DNA from: Hyphomonadaceae bacterium UBA7672
GTDB taxonomy: Bacteria > Pseudomonadota > Alphaproteobacteria > Caulobacterales > Hyphomonadaceae
Length of the DNA stretch: 64,000 nt
Assembly: GCA_002483135.1 (NCBI GenBank)
Contig: DLHI01000035.1
Location: forward strand, 184,448 to 248,447
Reading direction: 5' to 3'
Below the pieces are notes generated by a model. That model ran no database searches. It was not told the DNA's origin and saw nothing but the letters and a program-made list of their open reading frames with translations. Below are positions 1 through 8,769 of the stretch, one piece after another. The stretch's first letter is position 1; each line of letters starts with the position of its first letter. A program made the translations under genes and the position numbers.

Positions 1-251
1 ACGTAATGTCGGACGGCTTCCGGTTCAGTGAGTCCAGGCAGGCCCGAAGGCGCACCGCGCGTGACGCCACCGAGGCGGGACTTCGTGCCTTTTGGCTTTG
101 GCAGGTCAACGCCGGTCTTGTCGCTCGAGCCGATCTCGAAGATCAGCCCTTCAGCCTGCAGCAGGCCCTTGGAGCCGGAGACAGTCACATCCGTGCCTGA
201 TCCGCCATTGGCGGAAATGGACGTGGGGCGGCCAGTGGAGTTCATGGTCAT
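1..251 (-). CDS. gcvPB: Glycine dehydrogenase (decarboxylating) subunit 2, N-terminal part
   Basis: Partial gene running off the left edge; about 83 N-terminal residues are visible. GcvPB is the PLP-binding half of split glycine decarboxylase (P protein), which decarboxylates glycine and passes aminomethyl to lipoyl-GcvH. The visible part ends in the family motif GLPGLTEPEAVRHY. Two in-frame ATGs exist (251 and 245). The first is preferred because it overlaps the stop of the upstream small gene as ATGA, the same coupling seen elsewhere in this operon. It is the last visible gene of the riboswitch-controlled gcv operon. Confidence 0.9.
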   Translation of the reverse strand, partial: MTMNSTGRPTSISANGGSGTDVTVSGSKGLLQAEGLIFEIGSSDKTGVDLPKPKGTKSRLGGVTRGAPSGLPGLTEPEAVRHY

Positions 252-586
252 TGTTTGCGACCCAGTGCTTTGAGTGCGAATACTTGTTCGATCGAAAACG
301 GATCGGAGTTGTCGTTGGTCAACTGCCGATCAAGCCAGGTTATTTTGCCCGCCTTGAACGCTTCCGAGGTTTCGATGAATGATGGGATGATCTGCATGGT
401 CAGCATTAGCGCTTGATAGGAATCGACGCCGTACATTGCGGCGCTCAGGTTCAGATCCGCGCCGGTGACTTGGTAGTCGCAAGCCCATGTCCCTGTTGAC
501 GAGTCATCCATGCGCGGTTGAAAGACGCGTATCAGAAGTGGCGTGCCATTCGCGCTCAACTGGCGCTCAGCGATCATCACGCTCAT
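248..586 (-). CDS. Small uncharacterised protein between gcvPA and gcvPB
   Basis: A 112-residue protein starting MSVMIAERQL. It is coupled on both sides by ATGA overlaps: its ATG overlaps the gcvPA stop, and its stop overlaps the gcvPB start. It contains a single Trp-Ala-Cys segment (near residue 34) and no signal peptide or membrane segment. It resembles short cytosolic domain-of-unknown-function proteins (possibly DUF6968-like, from memory and unverified). The tight coupling makes it very likely to be translated with the P-protein subunits, but no function can be assigned from sequence. Confidence 0.75.
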   Translation of the reverse strand: MSVMIAERQLSANGTPLLIRVFQPRMDDSSTGTWACDYQVTGADLNLSAAMYGVDSYQALMLTMQIIPSFIETSEAFKAGKITWLDRQLTNDNSDPFSIEQVFALKALGRKQ

Positions 587-1926
587 GCCAGCACCTGCGC
601 CAGCGCCTGGGCGTAAGCTGCGATGTCGGCTGCCGTGCAGCACTCGGTGGCTGCGGCGACGATGACGTTGTCCATCCCGGCGCCCGGGAACAGGCGCGAG
701 GCGCGGACGCCGCCGATGACGTCGTGCTTTTCGAGAGCGGCCAGAACCTGGTCGGCAGGCTTCATCGTCTCGAACGCGATCTCGTTGAAGTAGCGGGTGG
801 TGAGGACCTTCACGCCTTTCACAGCGGCGAGAGCGTCGGCCAGATCGCACGCCGCTTCGTGGTTCAGCGTGGCGAGGTGAGTTAGGCCGTTGTCTCCCAG
901 CAGGGTCATGTGCGCCGTGAAGGCCAGCATGCAGAGGCCGGAGTTGGTGCAGATGTTGGATGTCGCCTTGTCGCGGCGGATGTGCTGTTCGCGTGTGGAG
1001 AGCGTCAGCACGAAGCCGCGCTTGCCATCTGCATCCACGGTTTCGCCGCAGAGGCGGCCGGGCATCTGGCGCATGAACTTCGACTTGCAGGTGAAGAGGC
1101 CGACATACGGCCCGCCGAAGCCGAGCGGCACGCCGATGGACTGGCCTTCGCCAACCGCGATATCCGCGCCCATCTCGCCGGGCGTCTTCACAAGCCCAAG
1201 CGAAACCACTTCGGTGAACACGGTGACCAGTAGCGCGCCCTTGGCATGGGCGGCGTCAGCGACGGGGGTGAGGTCGGTCAACGTGCCGAACACGTTCGGC
1301 GTCTGGCCGATGACGCAGGCGGCGTCGTCAACGTGCTTCGAGAGTTCGAGTTCGCCATCCACGGCGGGGGTGAGCTGGATGACCTTGATGCCGTTGGCTT
1401 CGCAAAGCGTGCGCGTGGTGTCGGCATAGTGCGGGTGCAAGCCCCCGGAGAGCACGACCGTGTTCCGCTTGGTGACGCGGCAGGCCATCACGGCGGCTTC
1501 GGCGCAAGCGGTTGAGCCATCATACATGGAGGCGTTGGCGACTTCCATGCCGGTGAGCGCCGCCACCTGCGTCTGGAATTCGAACATGGTCTGCAGCGTG
1601 CCCTGCGCTATCTCGGGCTGGTAGGGCGTGTAAGTCGTGAGGAATTCCGAGCGCTGGATGATGTGGTCCACGCTGGCCGGGATATGGTGCTTGTAGGCGC
1701 CGCAGCCGACGAAGAACGGGCCATCCGATGCCGCGCGGTTCTTCTTCGAAAGCTTCGTCATGTGGCGCTCTACCTCGAGTTCGCCGACATGGTTCGGCAG
1801 GCCCGGCACCGGGCCCTTCAGTCGCGCCGAGACAGGCACGTCGTTATAAAAATCGTCTACCGACTTTGCGCCGATGGTCTTCATCATCTCCGCGCGGTCA
1901 TCCGCAGTGAGGGGGAGGTAGCGCAT
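583..1926 (-). CDS. gcvPA: Glycine dehydrogenase (decarboxylating) subunit 1
   Basis: A 447-residue protein, normal length for the N-terminal-like subunit of the split P protein. With GcvPB it forms the alpha2beta2 glycine decarboxylase. Recognisable family segments are MRYLPLT at the start, the YTPYQPEIAQGTLQTMFEFQ region, GEGQSIGVPLGFGGPYVG, and LSTREQHIRRDKATSNICTN near residue 320. The ATG lies four bases downstream of the paiB-like gene. The split P protein is common in alphaproteobacteria. Confidence 0.96.
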   Translation of the reverse strand: MRYLPLTADDRAEMMKTIGAKSVDDFYNDVPVSARLKGPVPGLPNHVGELEVERHMTKLSKKNRAASDGPFFVGCGAYKHHIPASVDHIIQRSEFLTTYTPYQPEIAQGTLQTMFEFQTQVAALTGMEVANASMYDGSTACAEAAVMACRVTKRNTVVLSGGLHPHYADTTRTLCEANGIKVIQLTPAVDGELELSKHVDDAACVIGQTPNVFGTLTDLTPVADAAHAKGALLVTVFTEVVSLGLVKTPGEMGADIAVGEGQSIGVPLGFGGPYVGLFTCKSKFMRQMPGRLCGETVDADGKRGFVLTLSTREQHIRRDKATSNICTNSGLCMLAFTAHMTLLGDNGLTHLATLNHEAACDLADALAAVKGVKVLTTRYFNEIAFETMKPADQVLAALEKHDVIGGVRASRLFPGAGMDNVIVAAATECCTAADIAAYAQALAQVLA

Positions 1927-1929
1927 TGT

Positions 1930-2565
1930 CTATGCTTCCTTGATCATCTCGGCTGCGAGCTGCCTCGCGGCGGGGTCGTTCGAAAGTGTAAAGCCGTTGA
2001 GTACGCTGGCGCGATCAGCTTCGGATCTGTTCTGCGAGAGTTTGCGAATACCCTCGATGGCGTCGATCTTCAGGCGCACGCCCGTGATCGCGTTCAGCAT
2101 CTTGGTCACGTAGTCGTCCGGCGCATCGCTCACCTTCCACGGAACAACCGCAGGCTGCTCCATCGTATCGGTGATGCGGTTCACCTGCGCGAGCAGGGCG
2201 CCCGCGTCATCAAAGGCCTCTACCTCTCCAGACACGTGAACGGCCACATAGTTCCAGGTCGGGACCACTTTGCCGTGCTCGCGCTTCGAGAGGTAGAGCG
2301 ACGGCGTTACGTAAGCGTCCGCGCCTGTGAAGATCGCCAGCGCACGCACCGGCAGCGCAGCAACGCTGGCCAGCGGATTGTTGCGTGCGACATGCCCTTC
2401 GAGCGAAACAGGCGCGCCTGTTGCGTCGCGGCTGACGATCATCGGGATGTGCGCCGCGACGGGCCCTTGCTCGCCGCCAACGACCAGCGTTGCGAAATGG
2501 CGCGCCTCGATGAAGGCGGCCATCGCTTGCCTGTCGTCCATGCGGAAGGCGGGCGCGGCGTGCAT
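1930..2565 (-). CDS. PaiB-family FMN-binding negative regulator-like protein
   Basis: A 211-residue protein of the PaiB/FMN-binding split-barrel family. Motifs seen are HFATLVV near the start, AYVTPSLYLSKREHGKVVPTW in the centre with the family signature VPTWNY, and KLSQNRSEADR near the C-terminus. Family members bind flavin and have been described as transcriptional regulators or as flavin/heme-handling proteins; the substrate is unknown. It sits between gcvH and gcvPA with gaps of only a few bases, so it is cotranscribed with the glycine cleavage genes. This is an unusual position. Its role there is open. Confidence 0.85.
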   Translation of the reverse strand: MHAAPAFRMDDRQAMAAFIEARHFATLVVGGEQGPVAAHIPMIVSRDATGAPVSLEGHVARNNPLASVAALPVRALAIFTGADAYVTPSLYLSKREHGKVVPTWNYVAVHVSGEVEAFDDAGALLAQVNRITDTMEQPAVVPWKVSDAPDDYVTKMLNAITGVRLKIDAIEGIRKLSQNRSEADRASVLNGFTLSNDPAARQLAAEMIKEA

Positions 2566-2571
2566 TCTAGC

Positions 2572-2943
2572 TCACTGCGTGGCGCAGAAGGCGTCGTAAG
2601 CGGCCTTGTCCATAAGACCGGAAAGCTGACCCTTGTCGGCGAGTTTGATCTTCACGAACCAGCCAGCGCCTTCGGGGTCTTCGTTGACCTTGGCGGGCTC
2701 GTCGACGATGGCGGCGTTGCCTTCCACGATCTCGCCGGTAACGGGCGCGTAGACGTCGGAAGCAGCCTTCACCGATTCAACGACGGCCATGTCGGCGTCC
2801 TTCTTCACGGCCTTGCCAGCGTCGGGCAGTTCGACGAACACGACATCACCCAGCTTCTCGGCGGCGAATTTGGTGATACCCACAGTGCCGACGTCGCCAT
2901 CGACGCTGATCCACTCGTGCTCGTTCGTGTAGTAGGTGGTCAT
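2572..2943 (-). CDS. gcvH: Glycine cleavage system H protein
   Basis: A 123-residue lipoyl carrier that shuttles the aminomethyl group from the P protein to the T protein. The lipoylated lysine is K59 in the motif ESVKAASD, preceded by the conserved GDVVFVELP strand. Length is normal. It follows gcvT after a 39-base gap and precedes the paiB-like gene, under the same glycine riboswitch. Confidence 0.97.
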   Translation of the reverse strand: MTTYYTNEHEWISVDGDVGTVGITKFAAEKLGDVVFVELPDAGKAVKKDADMAVVESVKAASDVYAPVTGEIVEGNAAIVDEPAKVNEDPEGAGWFVKIKLADKGQLSGLMDKAAYDAFCATQ

Positions 2944-2982
2944 GGAATTCCCCTCTCGAAGTCTTTTTCGCGTGTATCTGGG

Positions 2983-4158
2983 TTAGCGTTTGTATCGGGC
3001 CGGAACGAAAGGCAGCGTCGCGATTTCGGCGTCCAGCTGTTTGCCCCGCACCAGCAGTTTTACCGGCGTTCCGGCCCTGGCGTATGTCGTGTCGACATAG
3101 CCCTGCGCGACGGGGCCGTTCACCGTGGGGCCGAAGCCGCCCGAGGTGATCACGCCGATGGTCTCGCCAGCGTCATTCTGGATTTCCGTGCCTTCGCGCG
3201 CTGGCGCGCGACCCAGCGGCTTGACGCCCACGCGCTTCGACGGCACGCCGCTCTTGAGCTCGCCAAGGATGCGCTGTGCGCCCGGGAAATCGCCGCGTTC
3301 GCGTCGCGCCTTGGAGATCATCCACGACAGCGAAGCGGCGACGGGTGTCTTGGTCTCGTCGAGATCGTGGCCATAGAGGCACAGCCCGGCTTCCAGCCTC
3401 AGCGAATCCCGTGCGCCAAGGCCGATGAGCCTGACGCGATCGTCCGATAGCAGGCGATTGGCGAAGGCCTCGGCTTGCTCGGCCGGCACGAGGATCTCGA
3501 AGCCGTCTTCGCCGGTATAGCCGCAGCGCGTGATGAGGACGCGGCCATAGTCGGTGTGTTCCAGGCGGATGAAGTTCATGAAGGTGAGGGCGACGGCCTG
3601 CGGGAAGATACCCGCGACCACTTCTTCGGCCTTCGGGCCTTGCAGTGCGATCAGCGCGCGGTCGTCCGCGCGGCGCAGCTCGGCTTCGCCTTGGGCGGCC
3701 TTTGCGATCAGCGCGAAGTCGTTCTCCTTAGTACCCGCGTTGACGACGATGTAGAGCATGCCAGCGCGCGCGGGGTCTGCCGGCCGGCCGATCATCAGGT
3801 CGTCGATGATGCCGCCATTCTCGTTGAGCAGGACGGTGAGTTGGACCTTGCCAGGCGCGAGGCCCGTGATGTCCGACGGGACAAGCTTCTCGACGAGGGC
3901 GGAGACCTTGCGATGCGCCTCGTCGCACTCTTCAGGTGTTTTGCCGCCAAGTTCGGGCAGGGCGAGGAAGCTCGGGCCCATGTGCGAGACGTCGAACAGG
4001 CCTGCGTTCGCGCGGGTCCAGTTATGCTCGGCCATGATGCCGTCGGCGTACTGGATCGGCATGTCATAGCCGCCGAACTCCGCCATGCGCGCGCCAAGCC
4101 GCGTGTGCAGCCCGTGCAGCGGGGTTTTCTTCAGGGGACCGGCAGATGCTTCCGACAT
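2983..4158 (-). CDS. gcvT: Glycine cleavage system aminomethyltransferase (T protein)
   Basis: A 391-residue folate-dependent aminomethyltransferase releasing ammonia and making 5,10-methylene-THF. Family segments are LHxLHxxLGARMAEFGGYDMP at the start, NAGLFDVSHMG, GYTGEDGFEI and LGARDSLRLEAGLCLYGHDLD. The ATG at 4158 begins MSEASAGPLKKTPLHG. A longer open frame extends about 30 codons upstream but enters the leader, so it is rejected. It is the first gene of the operon and lies directly behind the tandem glycine riboswitch. Confidence 0.96.
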   Translation of the reverse strand: MSEASAGPLKKTPLHGLHTRLGARMAEFGGYDMPIQYADGIMAEHNWTRANAGLFDVSHMGPSFLALPELGGKTPEECDEAHRKVSALVEKLVPSDITGLAPGKVQLTVLLNENGGIIDDLMIGRPADPARAGMLYIVVNAGTKENDFALIAKAAQGEAELRRADDRALIALQGPKAEEVVAGIFPQAVALTFMNFIRLEHTDYGRVLITRCGYTGEDGFEILVPAEQAEAFANRLLSDDRVRLIGLGARDSLRLEAGLCLYGHDLDETKTPVAASLSWMISKARRERGDFPGAQRILGELKSGVPSKRVGVKPLGRAPAREGTEIQNDAGETIGVITSGGFGPTVNGPVAQGYVDTTYARAGTPVKLLVRGKQLDAEIATLPFVPARYKR

Positions 4159-4216
4159 GACCACTCCGACAGCTGCGCAGCATCGCCGATGCGATCTGCG
4201 CCCCCGCTGTCGGATG

Positions 4217-4378
4217 TGCCTGAGAGATTCATGATCCCGGGGGACCACTTACTCCGTCGGCGGCGGAATCTCTTCCGCGCTTTCCAGCGATGTCGTCACT
4301 CCCGCGGCCCTTTTGCCTGAGCGTTTCCGGGGCGGTTGCGCCTTCGGCGGCCGGACTGGTTACCGGCTCTCTCCCGCG
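4217..4378 (-). promoter_or_regulatory. Tandem glycine riboswitch
   Basis: On the minus strand two glycine-aptamer-like units follow each other upstream of gcvT. Aptamer 1 (about 4376 to 4312) has GGGAGAGAG, GCCGAAGGCGCAA and the closing CTCAGGCAAAAGG. Aptamer 2 (about 4279 to 4217) has GGAAGAGATT, GCCGACGGAGTAA and the closing AATCTCTCAGGCA. These are the conserved strands of the gcvT RNA motif. The double aptamer ends about 58 bases before gcvT, leaving room for an expression platform. Glycine binding normally turns gcv expression on. Confidence 0.93.
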
Positions 4379-4547
4379 GGGGTCTATCGACGTATCCGGC
4401 TGGCTGCGCCTCCCGGCGGAGCCAGACGTTGGGGCCATGTGGCGCAAAGGCAGGCTGGGCGTCAATGCTGGGAATGTCACCACCCAGAACGATCCACATG
4501 GATCACCCGATTCCAGGCAGGACGAGCCGGAAATCCAGGTCGGCCGC

Positions 4548-5327
4548 TCAATTCGCCGTCATCCCGCCATCCACCACGACTTCCGAGCCGGTCATGAAGG
4601 CGGCGGTGTCGCCCGCGAGGAAGAGCACGGCGTTGGCAATGTCGGTGTCGCGGCCGACGCGGCCGAGGGGGTGGCGGCGGGCCATGCGGGCGCGCTCGGT
4701 CTCCACATCGGTGCCGGCGACCTTGGACATCAGGTTGACGGCGCCTTGCATCATGTCCGTGTCGATGATGCCGGGGTGGACCGAGTTCACGCGGATCTTC
4801 AGCTTCTGCTCGGCGCATTCGAGCGCTGCGCCCTTGGTCATCAGGCGCACGGCGCCCTTCGAGGCGTTGTAGGCGACCGTGTTGGCCGAGCCGACCAGGC
4901 CCGCCACCGACGAGATGTTCACGATGGAGCCGCCGCCGTCCCATTTCTGGGAGCGCTGTGCGATTGCCGGAATGCCATACTTGAGACCGAGGAACACGCC
5001 ATCCACGTTCACCGCCTGCATCTTCTTGAAGTCTTCCAGTGACGTCATCGCGATCGGCCGCACATAGAATACGCCGGCATTGTTCACGAGGATGTCGAGG
5101 CCGCCGAACGTCCTGGCTGTGAAATCGATGGCCGCGACCCAGTCCGCCTCGCTGGTCACGTCATGCTTCACGTAGGCGCCGTCGATGGACTTTGCCGTCT
5201 CGGCGCCGTCGCCAATGTCACTCACCACGACCTTGGCGCCGGCGCCTGCCAGAGCCCGCGCTGCTGCTGCGCCAAGTCCACGCGCGCCGCCGGTTACCAG
5301 TGCGACGCGGCCTTCGAGATTTGTCAT
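4548..5327 (-). CDS. Classical short-chain dehydrogenase/reductase
   Basis: A 259-residue NAD(P)-dependent oxidoreductase with a Rossmann fold. The cofactor motif TGGARGLG is at residues 12-19, NNAG at 82-85, the catalytic serine at 139/140, and YxxxK (Y153, K157). An acidic residue at the end of strand beta-2 (VSDIGD) favours NAD over NADP. The substrate cannot be told from sequence; relatives act on steroids or other secondary alcohols. It is followed on the same strand by nothing close, and its start lies 9 bases downstream of the epoxide-hydrolase-like gene, suggesting a two-gene operon. Confidence 0.9.
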   Translation of the reverse strand: MTNLEGRVALVTGGARGLGAAAARALAGAGAKVVVSDIGDGAETAKSIDGAYVKHDVTSEADWVAAIDFTARTFGGLDILVNNAGVFYVRPIAMTSLEDFKKMQAVNVDGVFLGLKYGIPAIAQRSQKWDGGGSIVNISSVAGLVGSANTVAYNASKGAVRLMTKGAALECAEQKLKIRVNSVHPGIIDTDMMQGAVNLMSKVAGTDVETERARMARRHPLGRVGRDTDIANAVLFLAGDTAAFMTGSEVVVDGGMTAN

Positions 5328-5336
5328 GTGTGTTTC

Positions 5337-6299
5337 CTAAAGGCCGTTCAGCCAGTCGAGCAGCAGCCTGTTCGTCTCGGCAGGCTTCTCCTGCTGGTTC
5401 CAGTGACCCGCGCCGGGGATCATGTGGAAGCCGCGAAGGTCCGCGAAATGCTCGCGCATCCTTGGTTCCGGATCGCGTCCGAACATGCGTATGCCGACGT
5501 CCCTGTTGCCGGCCATGAAGAGGGCAGGCTGGGTGATCTTCGTGCCTGCAAGACGCGAAGCCGCCGCGAAGTCGCGATGGAAGTTACGATAGCGGTTCAG
5601 CGGCCCACGGAAGCCGGAGCCTTCGAACTCCTTCACCAGATAATCGATATCCTTGTCAGTGAGCCATGCCGGAAATTTTTCCGGATCGCTCATGCCAAGC
5701 AGGAATGGCTCGCCATGCTTCTTGCCGAACGGCCAGCCGCCCTCGGGTGCGTCCCCCGACCATGAGAAATAGATGCGGCGGATCGTGTCGCGCACGTCTC
5801 TCTCGAACTCGGCCTCGGCGACGCCTTCGTCCTGGAAATAGACCATGTAGAAGAACAGGCCGTTCTCGGTGAACATCTTGCGCGCGACATCGATCATCGG
5901 GGCCGAGCCGTGGCCCATGTGGGGGATCGACATGCCGCATACGGCCGTGAAGCGCCGGGTGTCCGCCCACGCCGTATTCCAGACAATCGGCGCGCCCCAG
6001 TCGTGACCAACCAGTATCGCCTTGCCGCCGCCCAGCGCATCGGCCACCGCCTGGTTGTCGGCGATCATGCTGGCCATGTCGTAGGCCTCGACCGGGTGGG
6101 GCTTCGACGAGCCGCCATATCCGCGCACGTCAATCGCCGCCGCCGTGAAGCCGGCCGCCGCCACCGGTCCCAACTGATGCCGCCAGGAATACCAGCTCTC
6201 CGGAAAACCGTGCACCATCAGGACCAACGGCCCCGACCCCTCCACTGCAACGCGGATGGACTGGTCCCCAGACTGGACGTAACGGAACTCATGGGCCAT
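5337..6299 (-). CDS. Alpha/beta hydrolase, soluble epoxide hydrolase-like
   Basis: A 320-residue alpha/beta hydrolase. It has the oxyanion motif HGFP (residues 30-33) and GHDWG with nucleophile D100 instead of Ser, which is typical of epoxide hydrolases and haloalkane dehalogenases. The catalytic His is near 299 (GAGHWNQQ). Tyrosines in the cap region (NRYRNFHRDF) fit the epoxide-polarising role, so an epoxide hydrolase is the better guess. No signal peptide is seen. It is probably cotranscribed with the SDR downstream, which could handle a diol or alcohol product; this is inference. Confidence 0.87.
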   Translation of the reverse strand: MAHEFRYVQSGDQSIRVAVEGSGPLVLMVHGFPESWYSWRHQLGPVAAAGFTAAAIDVRGYGGSSKPHPVEAYDMASMIADNQAVADALGGGKAILVGHDWGAPIVWNTAWADTRRFTAVCGMSIPHMGHGSAPMIDVARKMFTENGLFFYMVYFQDEGVAEAEFERDVRDTIRRIYFSWSGDAPEGGWPFGKKHGEPFLLGMSDPEKFPAWLTDKDIDYLVKEFEGSGFRGPLNRYRNFHRDFAAASRLAGTKITQPALFMAGNRDVGIRMFGRDPEPRMREHFADLRGFHMIPGAGHWNQQEKPAETNRLLLDWLNGL

Positions 6300-6546
6300 A
6301 TAAGGCGCTCCTTGGCGACCGTATGTATCGGTTGCGCTTCGAGGACTAAGCCGGACTGAAGACTGTCTGGGCCGTCCTCACCTTAACCAAGCCGGCGCGT
6401 GGGCCAAGCTCCAAACAGCTTGCCCGGAGCGAGCCGGTGAAAAGGCTGCGCAACGCTTTACGGTAGGGAAATCCTGATCCGCTAAACGCTCTGCGCGACG
6501 ATCCGCTCGACCTCCGTGGCATGAGCGGACGCAAGGAGGGAATTCC

Positions 6547-6906
6547 ATGCTCCTCACGATGATGAAGGGCAAGCTGCATCGCGCCGCCGTCACGCAGTGC
6601 GACCTTCACTATGAAGGTTCGTGCTCGATCGACATCGACCTGCTGGAGGCAGCCAACATCCTGCCGCACGAGCGCGTCGATATTTGGAACATCACCAACG
6701 GCGCGCGCATCTCCACCTACGCCATCGAGGCGCCGCGCGGCTCGAAGACCATCGGCATCAACGGCGCCGCCGCCCGCTATTTCCAGACCGCCGACCGCGT
6801 CATCATCGCCGCCTTCGCGCAAATGGACGAAGCCGAGGCGAAGCAATGGGCGCCCAGCGTTGTGCGTCTCAACGACAAGAATGAAGTCGTCACAGGCATC
6901 GCGTAA
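6547..6906 (+). CDS. panD: Aspartate 1-decarboxylase proenzyme
   Basis: A 119-residue pyruvoyl enzyme making beta-alanine for pantothenate and CoA. The self-cleavage site is G24-S25 in the motif HYEGS, which generates the pyruvoyl group. NGxRISTYAIEAPRGS and GAAAR are conserved. A good Shine-Dalgarno sequence (AAGGAGG) lies 6-7 bases upstream of the ATG. It is transcribed away from the hydrolase operon, and the 247 bases between hold no gene I can support. Confidence 0.96.
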   Translation: MLLTMMKGKLHRAAVTQCDLHYEGSCSIDIDLLEAANILPHERVDIWNITNGARISTYAIEAPRGSKTIGINGAAARYFQTADRVIIAAFAQMDEAEAKQWAPSVVRLNDKNEVVTGIA

Positions 6907-6951
6907 CTGGCATCGCGCAACAGAATCTACGAGGCTTCCTCCCCAGAAGCA

Positions 6952-6984
6952 GAAACGCCGCCCGCGATGAACGGGCGGCGTTTC
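6952..6984. terminator. Bidirectional stem-loop terminator between panD and the SIMPL gene
   Basis: A perfect 13-bp stem: GAAACGCCGCCCG at 6952-6964 and its complement at 6972-6984, with a 7-base loop. Stem ends are A-rich on one side and T-rich on the other, so it can terminate both convergent genes (panD from the left and the SIMPL gene from the right). Confidence 0.85.
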
Positions 6985-7006
6985 CAGTTTCAGAGGAGGC
7001 GAGAGC

Positions 7007-7774
7007 CTACTTCGTCAGTTCGAACACGATGCTGACGGTCTGCTCCAGCGAGACTTCGCCAGCGGCAATCGGCGTTTCCGGGGCGCCGCCCGCATCCTGC
7101 ATGCGCATCGCCATCATGGGAACGGGCTGGGGGTAATAGTCCAGCTCGCTGATCGTCACAATCCGCTTTACCTTGTAGCCAAGGGCCTGCGCATAGAGAT
7201 CGGCGCGTGCAGCTGCATCCTTAACGGCGGCGATGCGAGCTTCGTTCTGGAACTTCTCTGGCTCGTCGATGGAGAAGGACACGCCGTTGATCGTATTGCC
7301 GCCTCCCTTCACCACGGCGTCGAGCGTTTTGCCGAGCGTGTCGAGCTTGCGGACCTTGATGGTGATCTGGTTGTTGGCCTGATACCCGGTGAGGCGCGGA
7401 CGTCCATTGTTGGGATACTCGTAGGCGGCGTTCAAAGAGATATTTCCGGTCTGCATGTCGCGATCAGCGATGCCGGCGGCCTTCACGGCGGCGAACACGC
7501 CAGCCATTTGCGCAGCCTGCTGCTGCATCGCCTCGGCGGCGGTCTTTGCCTCGACGCTGACGCCAACGCTGATGATGGCGATGTCAGGCGCATGAGCGAC
7601 CGAGCTTTTGCCGGTAAGCGTGATCGTGGTCTCGGGCTGGATCGAGCTCATCGGCGGCATCTGCATCATGTGGGGTCCGTTCATGGGAGCGGGCGGCTGC
7701 GCCATCGCCATCGGCGCAGCAGCGCAGCCGGCCATGGCGGTGGCGGCAATCAGGGCTGGGGCAAGGCGTTTCAT
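7007..7774 (-). CDS. SIMPL domain (DUF541) periplasmic protein
   Basis: A 255-residue exported protein. Residues 1-26 form a signal peptide; the AMAGC motif could be a lipobox, otherwise cleavage is after the later AMAQ. The body is a SIMPL/DUF541 domain: ITLTGKSSVAHAPDIAIISVGV, the GYQANNQITIKVRKLDTLG segment, and a C-terminal EVSLEQTVSIVFEL strand. Family members are periplasmic or surface proteins of loosely defined role in oxidative stress or signalling. Single gene, convergent with panD. Confidence 0.88.
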   Translation of the reverse strand: MKRLAPALIAATAMAGCAAAPMAMAQPPAPMNGPHMMQMPPMSSIQPETTITLTGKSSVAHAPDIAIISVGVSVEAKTAAEAMQQQAAQMAGVFAAVKAAGIADRDMQTGNISLNAAYEYPNNGRPRLTGYQANNQITIKVRKLDTLGKTLDAVVKGGGNTINGVSFSIDEPEKFQNEARIAAVKDAAARADLYAQALGYKVKRIVTISELDYYPQPVPMMAMRMQDAGGAPETPIAAGEVSLEQTVSIVFELTK

Positions 7775-7946
7775 ATGTTTGACCTTTCCGGGTCTCTGTA
7801 TGTTCCGGCTATGGAGAGTAAATTCGGAACCTGAGCGTGAATCTCATTCTAAATGGGGCGGGCCTGTGGCGCGGCAAGCGCCAACTGGCGGCGGGCGATG
7901 GCGGGGTGGCGGCAGTGTTGCCGTGTTGCGCGCGCGTCGCACCCGT

Positions 7947-8531
7947 TCAGCGCGTCAGCAACGCGTTGAGCCCGAAATAGCCGCCGACGATCAGCAGTGA
8001 GACGAGCATCACGCGCCCAAGGTCGCGCTCCAGCCGCATCTCGCGCTCGCGACGCAGGCGGCCCATCGGCCCCTCCAGCACGGGCGTCGTCTCGATATAA
8101 TGGTCCGAGCGAAACGGCGTCAGCGGGCTGGCGATCAGCTTGGCCAGGATCGCGCCCATCACCAATATGCCGACCAGGAACCAGGCGAGGACAAAAGACG
8201 CGACGCTCCACACGGCGGCATGCCACGCATCCTTCTTGCCGCCCGGCGCGTCGAGCGCCAGCGTCATCATGCCCATGCCGGCAAACGAAAGGATGTGGAT
8301 GTCGATCAACGGGGGCGGTGGAACCATGAACGGCCGGATCGGTGCATGGATCACCTCCGACAGGGACTTCGACAGGAGGCGATACCCGGTGATCATCTGC
8401 TCGATGTCAGGAGACATCGGTATGTCCCACTGGCGGTGAATCAGGCTGATCAGCGGCGGTACGCTGAGGACGATGCCCAGCAGATAGAGTAGGCTGCGGT
8501 CTTGCTTCGCGGGTGCGGCAGTCCTCGACAT
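7947..8531 (-). CDS. Uncharacterised multi-pass membrane protein
   Basis: A 194-residue protein not recognised. Hydrophobic segments lie at about 15-33 (LLYLLGIVLSVPPLISLI), 80-92, 105-130 (AVWSVASFVLAWFLVGILVMGAIL) and 173-192 (VMLVSLLIVGGYFGLNALL). An Arg/Glu-rich amphipathic stretch (GRLRREREMRLERDLGR) precedes the last helix and is likely cytosolic. No catalytic motif is visible. No operon partner is apparent. Confidence 0.65.
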   Translation of the reverse strand: MSRTAAPAKQDRSLLYLLGIVLSVPPLISLIHRQWDIPMSPDIEQMITGYRLLSKSLSEVIHAPIRPFMVPPPPLIDIHILSFAGMGMMTLALDAPGGKKDAWHAAVWSVASFVLAWFLVGILVMGAILAKLIASPLTPFRSDHYIETTPVLEGPMGRLRREREMRLERDLGRVMLVSLLIVGGYFGLNALLTR

Positions 8532-8769
8532 ACAGGCAGTCTAACAGGTCTTCGCTCAGGCCGAGAAGTGGCGAACGCGGCCAGACCCTTAAGTCCACCG
8601 GCCCGGGGCCACAGCCTTGTTCTCCGTCCCCAGCGCGTGAAGAAAGTCTGGGTTGGGCCGCCAAGTTGGCCAAGTATAGCGGCCCTATGGATGAGCGGAT
8701 GCGCTGCTGGAGAGTCCCAGCGTTCGCTGCTGTGCTGCTTTCGATCGGGATTTCAGCGGGGTGGTCCGA

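Noticed and set aside
1663..3450. A 595-codon open frame on the plus strand
   Set aside because: It runs antisense to gcvPA, the paiB-like gene, gcvH and gcvT, all of which have firm homology. It is a by-product of high GC codon use.
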